Shown: positions 1 to 9,965 of the stretch, piece after piece | How the letters are laid out: each line of letters starts with the position of its first letter | Position numbering within the stretch: position 1 is the first letter of the stretch | DNA from: Spinellus fusiger | Lineage: Eukaryota > Mucoromycota > Mucoromycetes > Mucorales > Phycomycetaceae | Direction: 5' to 3' | DNA length: 64,000 nucleotides | Assembly (NCBI GenBank): GCA_025094145.1 | Contig: JALLLS010000007.1 | Span: forward strand, 62,001 to 126,000 | The notes under the pieces: model-generated | What the model saw: the letters and a program-made list of their open reading frames with translations, nothing else | Told to the model about the DNA's origin: nothing | Databases searched by the model: none | Position numbers and translations under genes: made by a program

Positions 1-338
1 GCATGAAAAACCATGGTATGCTCCAAGGAGAAAGATACGTGTTTGTTCTGATGGCAGATATATTGCTCTATGCCAGTCTATGTGGTGACTCTGCCCACTT
101 TAAAGGCAAGATAGACCTTCGCTATTCTGAACTCCAAACATCACCAAACCAACCAAGGGATTTTCAAATAACAACAAATTCTAAAAACCTGCCTTGTCGA
201 GTCCCAGGAGATGCTAATTCAGTGATGATTGCCGCATGTACAGTACCTTCTCATACTTATATTTTGAAGACAGACTCAAATGATGAAAGACTCATTTGGG
301 TCCGCGAAATCCAAACTGCATTGTCTCTGCTTCAATAG
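1..338 (+). CDS. PH-domain protein, C-terminal exon (probable Rho guanine-nucleotide exchange factor); 5' part outside window
   Basis: The reading frame is open from the window edge to a TAG at 336-338, giving about 111 residues. The pattern is that of a pleckstrin-homology domain: a strand with RYVFVLMADILLYAS near the start, a variable middle, then the closing strand and helix TYILKTDSNDERLIWVREIQTAL, with the single conserved Trp of the last PH helix. In fungal DH-PH (RhoGEF) proteins the PH domain follows the exchange domain and carries a similar 'DILLYAS' strand, so a Rho GEF is the best guess; the DH part would lie upstream of the window. PH domains bind phosphoinositides or act as scaffolds at membranes. 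The first in-frame ATG (3-5) is probably internal, because the exon appears to start before base 1. Domain call good, full identity uncertain. Confidence 0.65.
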   Translation, partial: MKNHGMLQGERYVFVLMADILLYASLCGDSAHFKGKIDLRYSELQTSPNQPRDFQITTNSKNLPCRVPGDANSVMIAACTVPSHTYILKTDSNDERLIWVREIQTALSLLQ

Positions 339-1337
339 CACTTGTCTATAAGGCCCTTGCATTAGTATATACTCACTACACTGTTTCTTTGTTTCCTTGT
401 TTCCTTGTTTTTTTATTTATTTTTATTTTTATTTTATTTTTATTTTTATTTTTATTTTTAAAAAAAACAGTTTAAATTCTATAGAATATAAGTGTCTTTA
501 TGTCTCTTGGTGATAACCGTTTGTTACTGTCATCCATAGTCTTATAAAAGTGCCATCTTGAAGTTTTATAACAAAACGAGCTAAGTAAAAGGATGTATTT
601 ACACCTAATTCTTGACAAAAACAAACGGAGAATCAAAACAAAGAGAAAGACAGACATTCATAAAAGCTAAACATTCAGTCACTCGTTTTGTTATGCTTTG
701 TATCTACTGTAGCTAGTAGAGAGTTTTAATCGTTGGAACTAGAACTAGAACTACATTGCTATTGTTATTTTAGGGGTGGATAGTGTTTATTGCACACCTT
801 TTTCTTTTTACAATACAGTATACACCATTTTTATCCGTTTGTTGTTTTGATACAATGCGTACTACAGATTATGCACTTTTCGTAATAAATTAGTCAATCG
901 GCTCAGTTATATAGACCAATGCTAAACGAGAGAGTTACATGACTGACTATATTTCCCATAGACAGAGAGGAAAGATGGGATATGCTAGAACATTGTTCTG
1001 TGACAAATTCATTTGCCTTGAGATTCAAAAGTATTATACCACCTCATTCTCATTCACACCGCCGGGTCCACTTGCCTACCTTCCCCTCAGCCGATACATT
1101 GAACAATGAAACGGCCCTTCCCCTTTGTTCCTTTGTTTTCTTGTTTCATCCTATAGGAGTGTCCACTTCACCTAATAAACACATCCTATCAATATCTTTT
1201 TTTCTTTATTATCCACACTAATATTTATATCTATCTGCTGTTTTTCCTTCACTGTCTCGATCACTTCTTCACCCGAAACACTTGTACTGTAACCATGGAA
1301 ATCCTTCTGTCATTATCTGTGGCACATTGTTCATCTA
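339..1337. other. AT-rich intergenic region with T-rich simple repeat
   Basis: No gene is recognised. Bases 411-460 are a degenerate TTTTTA/TTTTATTT run directly downstream of the PH-domain gene. ORFs here are short and lack family resemblance. Confidence 0.6.
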
Positions 1338-2541
1338 CACACCCAAAGATTTTTGGGATATATAAAGAAATATCCTGAGAATAAAATCACAATATTCTTA
1401 TGATTGGCTAATGTGTTTTAAAAAGCCTTTTCGCTGTCTAAATGGACAATTTCAAACTCTGCCTGCCTATTTTAGCAATGATGATTGACTTTGTAATTAA
1501 TAAGTATAGAGCTGGCTGTAAAAACAAGAAATAGATCCAGAATCACCCCAAAATTACAACTCAGTCACTGATATTCTTCTCTTAACATAATGTGTTAACT
1601 ATAAGCCCACAGTATTTGTAGCATAACACTGCTTAAGAAAGATGTATTATAGAGCACACTGAATTAACTCTAGTGGTCATTGTCCATAAAAATAGAACCA
1701 AACTTACTTGTGTTGAGAACAGTGTATTCATTTATTGACTCAGTATTTCTAATCACTTCAGTAACTATGTTATTGTAACTGGTGTTAACAGTGGTGCTTA
1801 ATGATTACAAAGTATTGTTTCTAATACTGAGCTTTAGGCTCAAGGCAAATAGAGTGTGAATTGTTTAACTTGTGAATTTTGACGTGTGAATTTTATGAGT
1901 GAAGGCTAGTGTACACATTACCAGAATAGAGAAAGAAAAACTATTTGTTTTGATATTCCTCTTCTTTTGTTATCTCCCACACTGCACATACAACTTGACA
2001 CATAAGTACTCATCAAGATGAACATAACTGAACAAGTTAATGTGCTATTATTAACAAAAAGAGACAATAGAAGGAGGTGATAGACGCTACCAAAGGCTAT
2101 TCTAGTAATAAAAAAGGTAAGTAGTGTCATCATCTGGGCTTGAGCTCATTGTATTCCATAAGACACTCATTGTATTATTATTAGGCAAGTTAAGGCTCCT
2201 TTCAAGTCAGTCTTAGGTGGTCTTCTATACTGTCTAGGGTCTCTAGGGTATACTCCTGAGCATGGTTTTCTATCTTCCAAGGATAAAGCACAAAGCTTTT
2301 AGGGTATAGATTCTATTGCTATGAAGGGAGTGCACTTAGGCAGTAGCTATATGATTATAATAAACAATATATTCTATTGATAATACAATTTGATATTGAG
2401 GTATCCACAAAAGGAAATAATTATTTGGATATCTGCAAACCTTTTGATTTTAAATATATTTCCATAAAAGGTGATTGTTGCGTTGTGACTTAAAGGGAAG
2501 GAGCTATCACCACCTAAAGGCCAGAAAAATCTTTGGGTGTG
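1338..2541 (+). mobile_element. Non-autonomous CACACC-TIR element, copy a (TA-flanked)
   Basis: The element starts CACACCCAAAGATTTTTGGG and ends with the complement of that motif (AAAAATCTTTGGGTGTG), with TA on both sides (1336-1337 and 2542-2543). The inner part matches 22010-23190 over most of its length, for example the block around 1620-1700. No coding capacity is apparent; the short ORF at 1918-2133 has a counterpart at 22531-22779 but resembles no known protein. TA target duplication places the element with Tc1/mariner-type transposition. Confidence 0.75.
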
Positions 2542-2543
2542 TA

Positions 2544-2975
2544 CTGAACTTTTTGTAGCACAAATATGTCATCTGAAGCATCTGTGGCTGGTAGATTAGA
2601 TCACCGCACATAATACGATACGATCGTTACTATGGAGTGCTTTCACTTACTATTTTAGTGCATGATATATTAGTGTATAAAAAATAGTCTCGTTCTTTTG
2701 CACAGGTTATTCTATTTTTCATTTCTCACGTCATACACAATGGCAAAATGATATTTGTTTGCCACGTAAGATGATAGTTAAAAAGAGTAAGTGTGCCACC
2801 AATCATCGAATATCTGCTTGTACATCCCAAGAGTGGCTTGATAGACAGCGAGTAATAGTGATATCATCTATGACACATACCACCATCCTACTTTACAGTG
2901 CAATAGAATGTCTATATAAACTGAACAGTTTGTTCCAATAAATTATCTTCTTTATCTACTCAACTCTTTATTACA
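2544..2975 (+). promoter_or_regulatory. Upstream region of the C2-domain gene with TATA box
   Basis: TATATAAA at 2913-2920 lies 56 bases before the ATG at 2976, a normal distance for a TATA-driven fungal gene with a short leader. A pyrimidine-rich stretch (2946-2965) follows. The rest of the region shows nothing recognisable. Confidence 0.45.
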
Positions 2976-3452
2976 ATGTCTCTTTTCTCTTCTCACAGCG
3001 CACACCAGGGAGTTCTTTCTGTTACTGTTGGTAAGTGAGCTACTCTTCTAACAATAAAAACAGTATAATTTATGATGGGTATTATTATGTGTATTCTAGT
3101 CGAAGGCCGTAAACTCCACAGTGAAGATCTTGCTGGCCAAAACGACAGCTATGTCGAACTCTGGTTAAACGAAGACTACAAGCAACGTACTGGTGAAATT
3201 AAGAGCGACAATAACCCTGTATGGAATGAGACCTTTACCTTCAACATTGAGGAAGGATCTTCCCTCCACAAGCTCCATCTCAAGGTGCTCGACAAAGATT
3301 TTGTTGGCAAAGACAAGATTGGTGAGGCCAAGCTTAACATCTCTGAGGCCTTCAATGGCAACCCCGTGGATGAATGGGTCAATCTTCCTGCCCATCTTGG
3401 TTTGACCAGCCATGGTGAAATACATATCTATGCTCAGTTCACTCCCAACTAA
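2976..3452 (+). CDS. Small single C2-domain protein
   Basis: Two exons, 2976-3030 and 3100-3452, are joined across a 69-nt intron (GTAAGT...TTCTAG), giving 135 residues. The start ATG is chosen because it follows a TATA box and its exon supplies the missing first C2 strand (GVLSVTVVEGRKL). Almost the whole protein is one C2 domain: the Asp-containing loop LAGQNDSYVELWL, the family motif NPVWNETFTFNI, and loop 3 VLDKDFVGKDKIGEA. C2 domains of this type bind phospholipid, often in a calcium-dependent way; several loop Asp residues (DSY, DKD) are present, so calcium binding is plausible. The size and single-domain layout resemble plant elicitor-responsive and fungal small C2 proteins of unknown role. 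A polyadenylation signal AATAAA follows at 3587-3592. Confidence 0.85.
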
Positions 3453-3673
3453 TGACAATAATGCTACTACATACCCCCCATATATATACACAGATGCATA
3501 CACAATTGCAAACATGTTGCTTGTATAAATCCTAGTCGCGTCGTATAATATATAAATATATATAAAGGCACTTGTTGCTTTGTTTCAATAAAATCAATCA
3601 ATTCATCCTCTGTTCTTGTTCTCTGTAAACACCTGTATTTATTAAAGTGGCTACGACCACAAATATTATTATT
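3453..3673. terminator. Convergent 3' region with polyadenylation signal
   Basis: The region lies between the stop codons of the C2 gene (+) and the ceramide glucosyltransferase gene (-). AATAAA at 3587-3592 serves the plus-strand gene. Both 3' UTRs must fit in about 220 bases. Confidence 0.5.
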
Positions 3674-4984
3674 CTATGAGTGTATTTGAATAGAAGTTTC
3701 GCTTGATAAACATCGATACCGCTGATCACGCCATGTAATCTCAGTTCCCATCATTGCATAAATATACAAAGGCAGGGAGAATATTTCACGTGATAGCCAC
3801 GCTCTGAGAAATAGTCGCAGAGGCATGGGTCCTGTTGTAGCCTTTTCAAATGAAGAAGCCGAGATAAGTGTGTGGTAAAGAAAGTAGTCGTTGATGAACC
3901 ACGCCAGCCAGTGGACACTAAAAAACTGTAACATGGAAACACCCCACCAGAGATGAGCTCCAAATGCCCCTATCAACCCACAAACAATAGACTCTGTGAA
4001 AGGTTCAGTCAATGTGGCAGCAGTAACGATGTACTTTCGAAGACGAACCCAACGTGCTCTACGCTGACAGTACTCAAGGGGCTGGATATTGCCAAGAGAC
4101 TGTCGAGCCACATCTGCACTCATGCGATGACGAAGGCCTTGATGCCATAGTGCCTCTCCCACCAGATTATCCTCTGCCATATACTTGGCAAACGCAGCCA
4201 AACCACCCGCCTTGTCGAGATCAGACCGGCGATACAGATTGGATTTGCCCATCACACAAGAAGCAACCCCCACACGATTAATGGCCAAGTACATCTTGGC
4301 ATGGTTTGTGTCTAGAAACACTTTTTCAACCTGTGCTGCATAACTTGTGGGATTCACAGCAACAGGAAGATGGTGAACAAGACCAATACCAGGTTCTAAT
4401 AAAAGATCCACAGAACGACCCAAAGTGTCTCGCTCCACAGCCACATTAGAATCAAGAATCCACAGAATATCATGCGCTGCTGCTTCGTAAGACTTGATCA
4501 TATTGTTCACCTTGGGATTAATGCCTTTGTGTATACATCCTATGCTCTCCTGTTATTATGATGCATTTGCGGTAGTCTCTTACCCACAACCAATCGACTA
4601 GGAATATTCTTGTATTCCTTCATTAGTCTTTTTACTAATGGAATAGCTGGGTCATTAGGAGAGGCCACCGAGAAAAGAATCTCGAATTTTGGGTAGGACT
4701 GCTCAAAGGAAGAGCGGAGGTTGTCTTCAAGGTCAAGGTCAATACCCTTCAATGGTCTCAGTATAGAAACACCGGGGACTTGTTGAAGAAAGGGTGATTT
4801 TAGTGTAGGTCTCTTTGTGTACAGTGTATAGCTAACTCCATGAGTCTCAAAGTTGCTTATGGCCAGCTTACCCTACATAATGTCCCAGTAGACTAAGTGC
4901 TATCATGAAAGTATACCAAACAAGACATATGCTGGCCATGATCATTGTTCCTGATCCCAGTGGCGGATCAGTAGACATACTCAT
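3674..4984 (-). CDS. Ceramide glucosyltransferase (glucosylceramide synthase)
   Basis: Three exons, 4984-4872, 4831-4584 and 4539-3674, give 408 residues. The introns are 40 and 44 nt with GTAAGC/TTAG and GTAAGA/ATAG ends. The enzyme transfers glucose from UDP-glucose to ceramide on Golgi/ER membranes, the first step of glucosylceramide synthesis. Residues 14-34 form the N-terminal membrane anchor. PGVSILRPLKG, NNMIKSYEAA and the GT21 acidic motifs follow (LDSN around Asp150; AED around Asp244), then the RRARW (Q/R-x-x-R-W) motif near 280-284 and C-terminal hydrophobic segments ending near TWRDQRYR. Length matches the family (about 390-400). The ATG at 4984 places the anchor at the usual N-terminal position. 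Without the 40-nt intron the frame would break at 4868-4872; with it, the linker length agrees with animal homologues. Confidence 0.92.
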
Positions 4985-7272
4985 GAATCGCGTAAAGTCT
5001 TGTGTGTAGAGAAGGTTCTTGGTGTAAATAGAGTCGAATGACCATCTATCTGTGTGTTTATGTGTTTGTACCTTTGTATAGAGTGTTTCTGTTGTTTCTG
5101 CTTCAGCAAAAGCCTGGAGTGTTATAAGAACTATAAGCAAAAAGGAATATTTTCCCTGTAAAAGAATAAAAGAGGACTCTCGAATTTAAAAGGAATGACC
5201 GGAGAATGAATTTACATGGAGACATCTTATAGGGATATAAGTCCTTAAGTGCAAATCTTCATAGTCTGAGAATCCATAGTGATCAATAAGTAAAACAAAG
5301 AGTGTTTTGTATATGCTGATCACAGGGTGTATATTATAATATACTTTGATCTATTGAGATTATGTAAGGTAGTTTCAGAGTTTCTAATGTAAAGAGAAAC
5401 TCAGAACAAATTATCTTGTGTACATTGAGGCTATAAGCAGAACCATCTATACTTGTAGATTATAAAATGTAGAAAAATCCAGCGACTTAATATAAAGATA
5501 GTAATAAACTATAGAGTAATATGGATATCAAAAAGAGTGTGTCTTTTCTGAACAGTATTGTTATCAATAATAAAAAGGTACACGGGATTTAGTTTATCTA
5601 AATACAATCTCACTTTATAGTGATAAAGATGAACCCAACTATATCTTATAGTATTTGAAATCCACTAAAAGTGATTGTATTTACTAGTGAACACACCAAC
5701 TCTCTAATGAATAATGGTGGTTTGATAATAGATTTGCATGTACGAAGAAAATAAAACCAGCATCAGATTCTCCTTGTTTGATATGTAGACTCATCAGGTA
5801 CTAAATCCACTTGCATTAAAGAATCTAAGATCATTTGTAGTATCAATTGGTATGTTCATTCTATTGGATATGTGAAAAGTGTATTCATTAAAAGAAGAAA
5901 AAATAAGCCAAATATGTAAGATATTTTTAATAACGTAGCAAGTTATCTACGCAATATAATATTATATCCAAGACTATTGACTAAAAGAGTATGCCAAATT
6001 CAACTGATGATGATAGAGAGGCATAGAAATCAAGTAGAATCACAGAACATACGTCTTATTTAAAAGAAGCTGTATAATGAGACAAATTATAATTTACTAT
6101 AGAAAGATACCATCAATTCAACTGTTTTTTTAAGTTACTAAAGAGTAAAATGAAGAAGACATAGTAGTAGTAGTCCATAAGATTAGTTTAATTAATATAT
6201 TAGGTATACAGAAATAATTGCACAGTCTAAACATAAGGTTATGCATACAGAAATAATGAATCATACGACTTTTGCCAATACTCATTAAAGCATTAGCTAT
6301 GCATATAGATATTAATGAAACGGATCAAGTGATGTTGACTAATAAAATCATCTCTAAACCCAGTGATTCATAATAGCCATTTTTAATAAGACTGCAAATG
6401 TCGAATGGAACAAGTAAGAAAACAAAAGAAAAACCTTTCTAAACTAAAGAGAATGATATTTTATTGTGTTTATACATCAATACAACTGTCAGTATCTGAT
6501 ACTAGACATTATAATGTCTTTTGCATGACAAAATTCAATAAGATGCACTTCATTATTATTCTTTAGATAGTTAACCTGTATCATGGGGTTTCCGTCAGTT
6601 AGTCAAATGAGGCTTCAGTGATAACTAGGGAGGAGAAGGATGAGGATGAATAAGAAGGATTGGACCTTTTCTTGGTTCATAGAAAATAGATAGAGATACA
6701 ATAATAAAGAAGAAAATAAATAGTCTTTGATAGCATTGAATGGTATCAGTTACTATTTATCATACGTTAATAATGATATGCTGTATAGAATCCAAGTGAC
6801 CTTGCTCAATGTTAGCATATACTCTGTACTGATAAAGAGAGCTTTCGAAATAAATGCAAGTGATTGGAATCATTTCTGTACATTAGTCTGAAACAGTAGT
6901 GTTTTAGTGTGCTTATCTTGACATTTTGTTCATTGACTGGGCATGTATTTATATTCCAACCTAACTGTCCTGTAGGAAAAAGAAGTGCTAAGCTTATAGG
7001 ACTGTATGACTGATTTGTCTCACTCATTATTTACAGTAAGCTGCCATCTCTTGGTCTTATCACAATGACTCTGCTTTCTATTTGGTATCTATTATTATTT
7101 GGACAGCCACAATGATTTTTGTTCAAATAACCATATCCACAACAGCCTGTACATTGAATAGTCTGATTTGATGTTTTAGCTTCTTGTATATCTATTTTGA
7201 AGATGGCTTACTCAAAAAAAGTTATTTAGAATATAATTAGGATGAACATACTTGTTCAAGAAAGTGTGAATA
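4985..7272. other. AT-rich intergenic DNA, no gene recognised
   Basis: No ORF with family resemblance is seen. The block at 6720-6790 (TAGTCTTTGATAGCATTGAA onward) recurs with few changes at 23191-23245, so part of it is dispersed repeat. A possible pyrimidine tract and in-frame extension upstream of the glucosyltransferase (5000-5160) was considered as a 5' exon but the frames do not join. Confidence 0.5.
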
Positions 7273-7640
7273 CAGCCACATCCAATTGAATGTAGTAGTC
7301 TTGAAAATATATTTTAGGACGAAATAAATAGGATATGTTCAACATCAAATAAAACAATTTACATTTGATCTAGTGGTGGTCTACCTTTTCTAATATTTCT
7401 AATACTCTTTTGAACTGTAAGTGTTTTTATCTCAACCATGCTCACGCTCACAGTCAACTTTAATCCAACTGTAAACAAACAATAGGTGCCCCGCAATATT
7501 CTGTCTTTTGCCTTATCATCTTCTCCACAAATATGAGTTTCTATCTAAATATCTATCTGAAGCATTGTGTTGGCTTAATAATGTAAATACTAAGAATATA
7601 TACCTGTCAAATACTAAACTTAAACATAGTCTAATTTTAT
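7273..7640 (-). mobile_element. Internally deleted Tc1-like relic, same family as the 28984 palindrome
   Basis: It begins after TA with CAGCCACATCCAATTGAAT and continues with about 110 bases matching the outer end of the 28984-30338 element. It then jumps directly to the sequence encoding the transposase N-terminus (antisense of the LTVIVSVVEM region) and fades out near 7640 in a degenerate inner terminus. The catalytic part of the transposase is missing, so this copy is a MITE-like deletion derivative. Confidence 0.6.
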
Positions 7641-8157
7641 TATTATTATAAATAATATTTATATCCCTATTTCAGTAATATTTTCAAACTGTGGGCATAC
7701 TATTATAGTTATTCTAATAGAATCAATGCCTCATTTACGTCTTCATCCTAGAAACCCACTTACTGGAAAGAAGGAGAAGGATGGACACTATAAATATTTA
7801 GATGCGCTACTTAAATACGAGTAGCACAGATCAATGGCTATCATTTTACACTTTACAGATGTTCACTAAAATACTGTCTTTAACTTTTCTTTTTCTTTTT
7901 CTATAACTATGTCATTTCTATCCACTGATTCATAAAAGAGAGTATTTCAATAGGACTACTGGTATTTCAGATAAAGAACACTGTCTACTATCTCAAGGAT
8001 GGGACCACCCCTTCCTGTGGATAGCAGCTACTTTTTTGATACTGTTTTTTTTGTATGATATTTATGAGCGTAAGAAAGAAGACAAGAACATTGAAATGAT
8101 TTAAGAAGATGAAAAGGAAAAAATAAGAAAATGAATGAATAGAGAGTGAAAATAGAA
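7641..8157. other. Intergenic, 3' side of the 8158-9507 gene
   Basis: AT-rich DNA in which nothing is recognised. Confidence 0.4.
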
Positions 8158-9507
8158 TCAACGATGATCAAACGAATGAAGCGACTCTTCTCCAGAAAAC
8201 CCCTGCTCGGCTGGTTCTGGTAAGATGTCCCTGTAAAATGCACTAAAGGGATCGGGCGAAACAGCAACGTCTGAATGTGTGAGATGCCTTGCAGGTGCAG
8301 CACTTCTATGGCGTGTACGGTAATGTGAACTACGGTGAGGTCCAAGAGCACTTGGTTTGGTGACCCTTGAGGATCCTAACAAAGTACGAGGAATGGGTAG
8401 TAAGCCTGTCATTCGTTTTGCAACCCAAAATGTGATATTCAGTGGAAGGAACAATAGGGCGGCAAATGCACGTTGTGTGGATTTACGCTGGTCTTGTTCT
8501 ATTCGGTAGCATATGAATTGATCAAATTCACGTACTTTCTGATCCATGGTGGTGAATTTATCTTGAGACCAGGATCGAAGGGCAGATTCTTTCTTTTCAA
8601 ATCTTCGAATGGATTTCGAAAGTTGCTCCAGTGTAATGCCCAAGCCATCTGTAGCCTTTTAGAGAAAAGAAAGAGAAGAGTATGAGTTTTCCATACTATT
8701 TTGTCCTACTCACCTGTCCAAGATCCCTTTTTGTAGCAAATGCTCTGCGTAGTCCATTCAACTCTTCCTCCATAAGCTCTACTTTTTTTTGCAATCTCTG
8801 TGTTTCGCTCTCTTGTACTTGCATTTCGCTCTGTAGGTACAATGTTCTTTCTCTCAGCAGTAAGAAAACATGAGCAAGTGGTTTAAGAGAGGCTGCTACT
8901 ACAAATACTGTCACGTTGAAGGAGCTGACATATTTATCATAGTTGCTAAGAAAGTGGCGACTATATTGTAGCGTATACCCTGCGAGTGCTGGTGAAGTCA
9001 TAACCCACATAAGACCTATCAGCTCGTGTCGACGCAATTCATAGGCGAGTCTTCGTCGACGATCATAGTCGGCTCCTCTCCGATCATCCAAGGGGTCAAC
9101 ATAGTATCTAGCGTTTTGATGGATCATACGTCGTGACCTTGCACCTTCATAGTAAGACCATGGTACTATCATCTCCTCCATTAACACACAGTTCCTTGTA
9201 GATTCTAGTCCACTCTATTACCTGTGATCCATTTGTAGACATAGTAAAGAATAAGAAGAATCATAATAAAGTCACTCCACAGTTCAGCACTTCCTGCAAT
9301 GAATGCACCTAGAGTAGGTATAACAGCAAGGATAATTGGCCATGATATTGCAGTAGAGAATTCGTCTGTGGGTATTTCGGTGGGTGGTGTGGTGGTGTGG
9401 GATGTCTTTGGTAAGGGTGGCACAGATGCACGAGGAAAAGGATGTCGACGAGACTGTTTTTGAGATGTGTGGAGTGTTTCTTCTTGTTCTTCTTCGTGAT
9501 AAGTCAT
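8158..9507 (-). CDS. Uncharacterised fungal multi-pass membrane protein with coiled coil
   Basis: Exons 9507-9222, 9165-8714 and 8655-8158 (introns 56 and 58 nt) join in frame to 411 residues. I do not recognise a named family. Visible features, in order: a Pro/Ser/Thr-rich hydrophilic N-terminus (about 1-50); a hydrophobic pair AISWPIILAVIPTLGAFIAG and IMILLILYYVYKWI (about 53-95); an Arg/Asp-rich loop DDRRGADYDRRRR; further hydrophobic segments (LIGLMWVMTSPALAGYTL; FNVTVFVVAASLKPLAHVFL); a heptad-like coiled coil (SEMQVQESETQRLQKKVELM, about 215-250); a second charged helical region; a short hydrophobic stretch (FAALLFLPLNITFWVA); and a basic, Ser/His-rich tail. The layout suggests an endomembrane protein with a cytosolic coiled coil. 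The second intron uses an AAG acceptor, the only choice that keeps frame. A function should not be assigned. Confidence 0.7.
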
Positions 9508-9720
9508 TCTTTAACTTTAGAAAGAGAGAAAAAAAAGAAAAGGACAAGTTGAAGAGAAAGAAAACGAAAGAAAATGGAATGGAATGAAATGAAATGCGGA
9601 GGGCCAAATTATACTTGGAAACCTCCTTCATTATGCTGGACAACGTAGTGGACAGTCCGTCAGTCCACCCCTCTTTCCCTCCTCCCTCCCATGCACTCAT
9701 ACTATCCTACATCTACTCTA

Positions 9721-9965
9721 TTGATACTAACTTGATAATAGTGTCCAAAAGGGTATAATAGGGCTATAAGAGGGTATAGAAGAGTATAAGAAAGTATAAG
9801 AAAGTATAAGAAAGCATGAAGGGGTATAAGAAAGCATTCAATTATGCTAGTATTACGCTATTCTGTTATGCTAATATTACGCTATTCTGTTATGCTAGTA
9901 TTACACTATTATGCTATGCTATTTTGTTATGCTATGCTATTCTATTTTATTATGCTATGCTGTTT
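9721..9965. repeat. Short tandem repeats: GTATAAGAAA-type then TTATGCTATTC-type
   Basis: Bases 9750-9835 contain repeated GTATAAGAAA/GGGTATA units. Bases 9840-9965 contain repeated TTATGCTA(G/T)TATTACGCTATTC units. The plus-strand ORFs across them are low-complexity and not genes. Confidence 0.75.

Noticed and set aside
3165..3515. Antisense ORFs over the C2 gene
   Set aside because: They mirror a well-supported two-exon plus-strand gene.
4862..4876. Apparent one-base frameshift in the ceramide glucosyltransferase gene
   Set aside because: A 40-nt GT-AG intron (4832-4871) restores frame and gives a linker length like that of animal homologues, so neither a pseudogene nor a sequencing error is needed.
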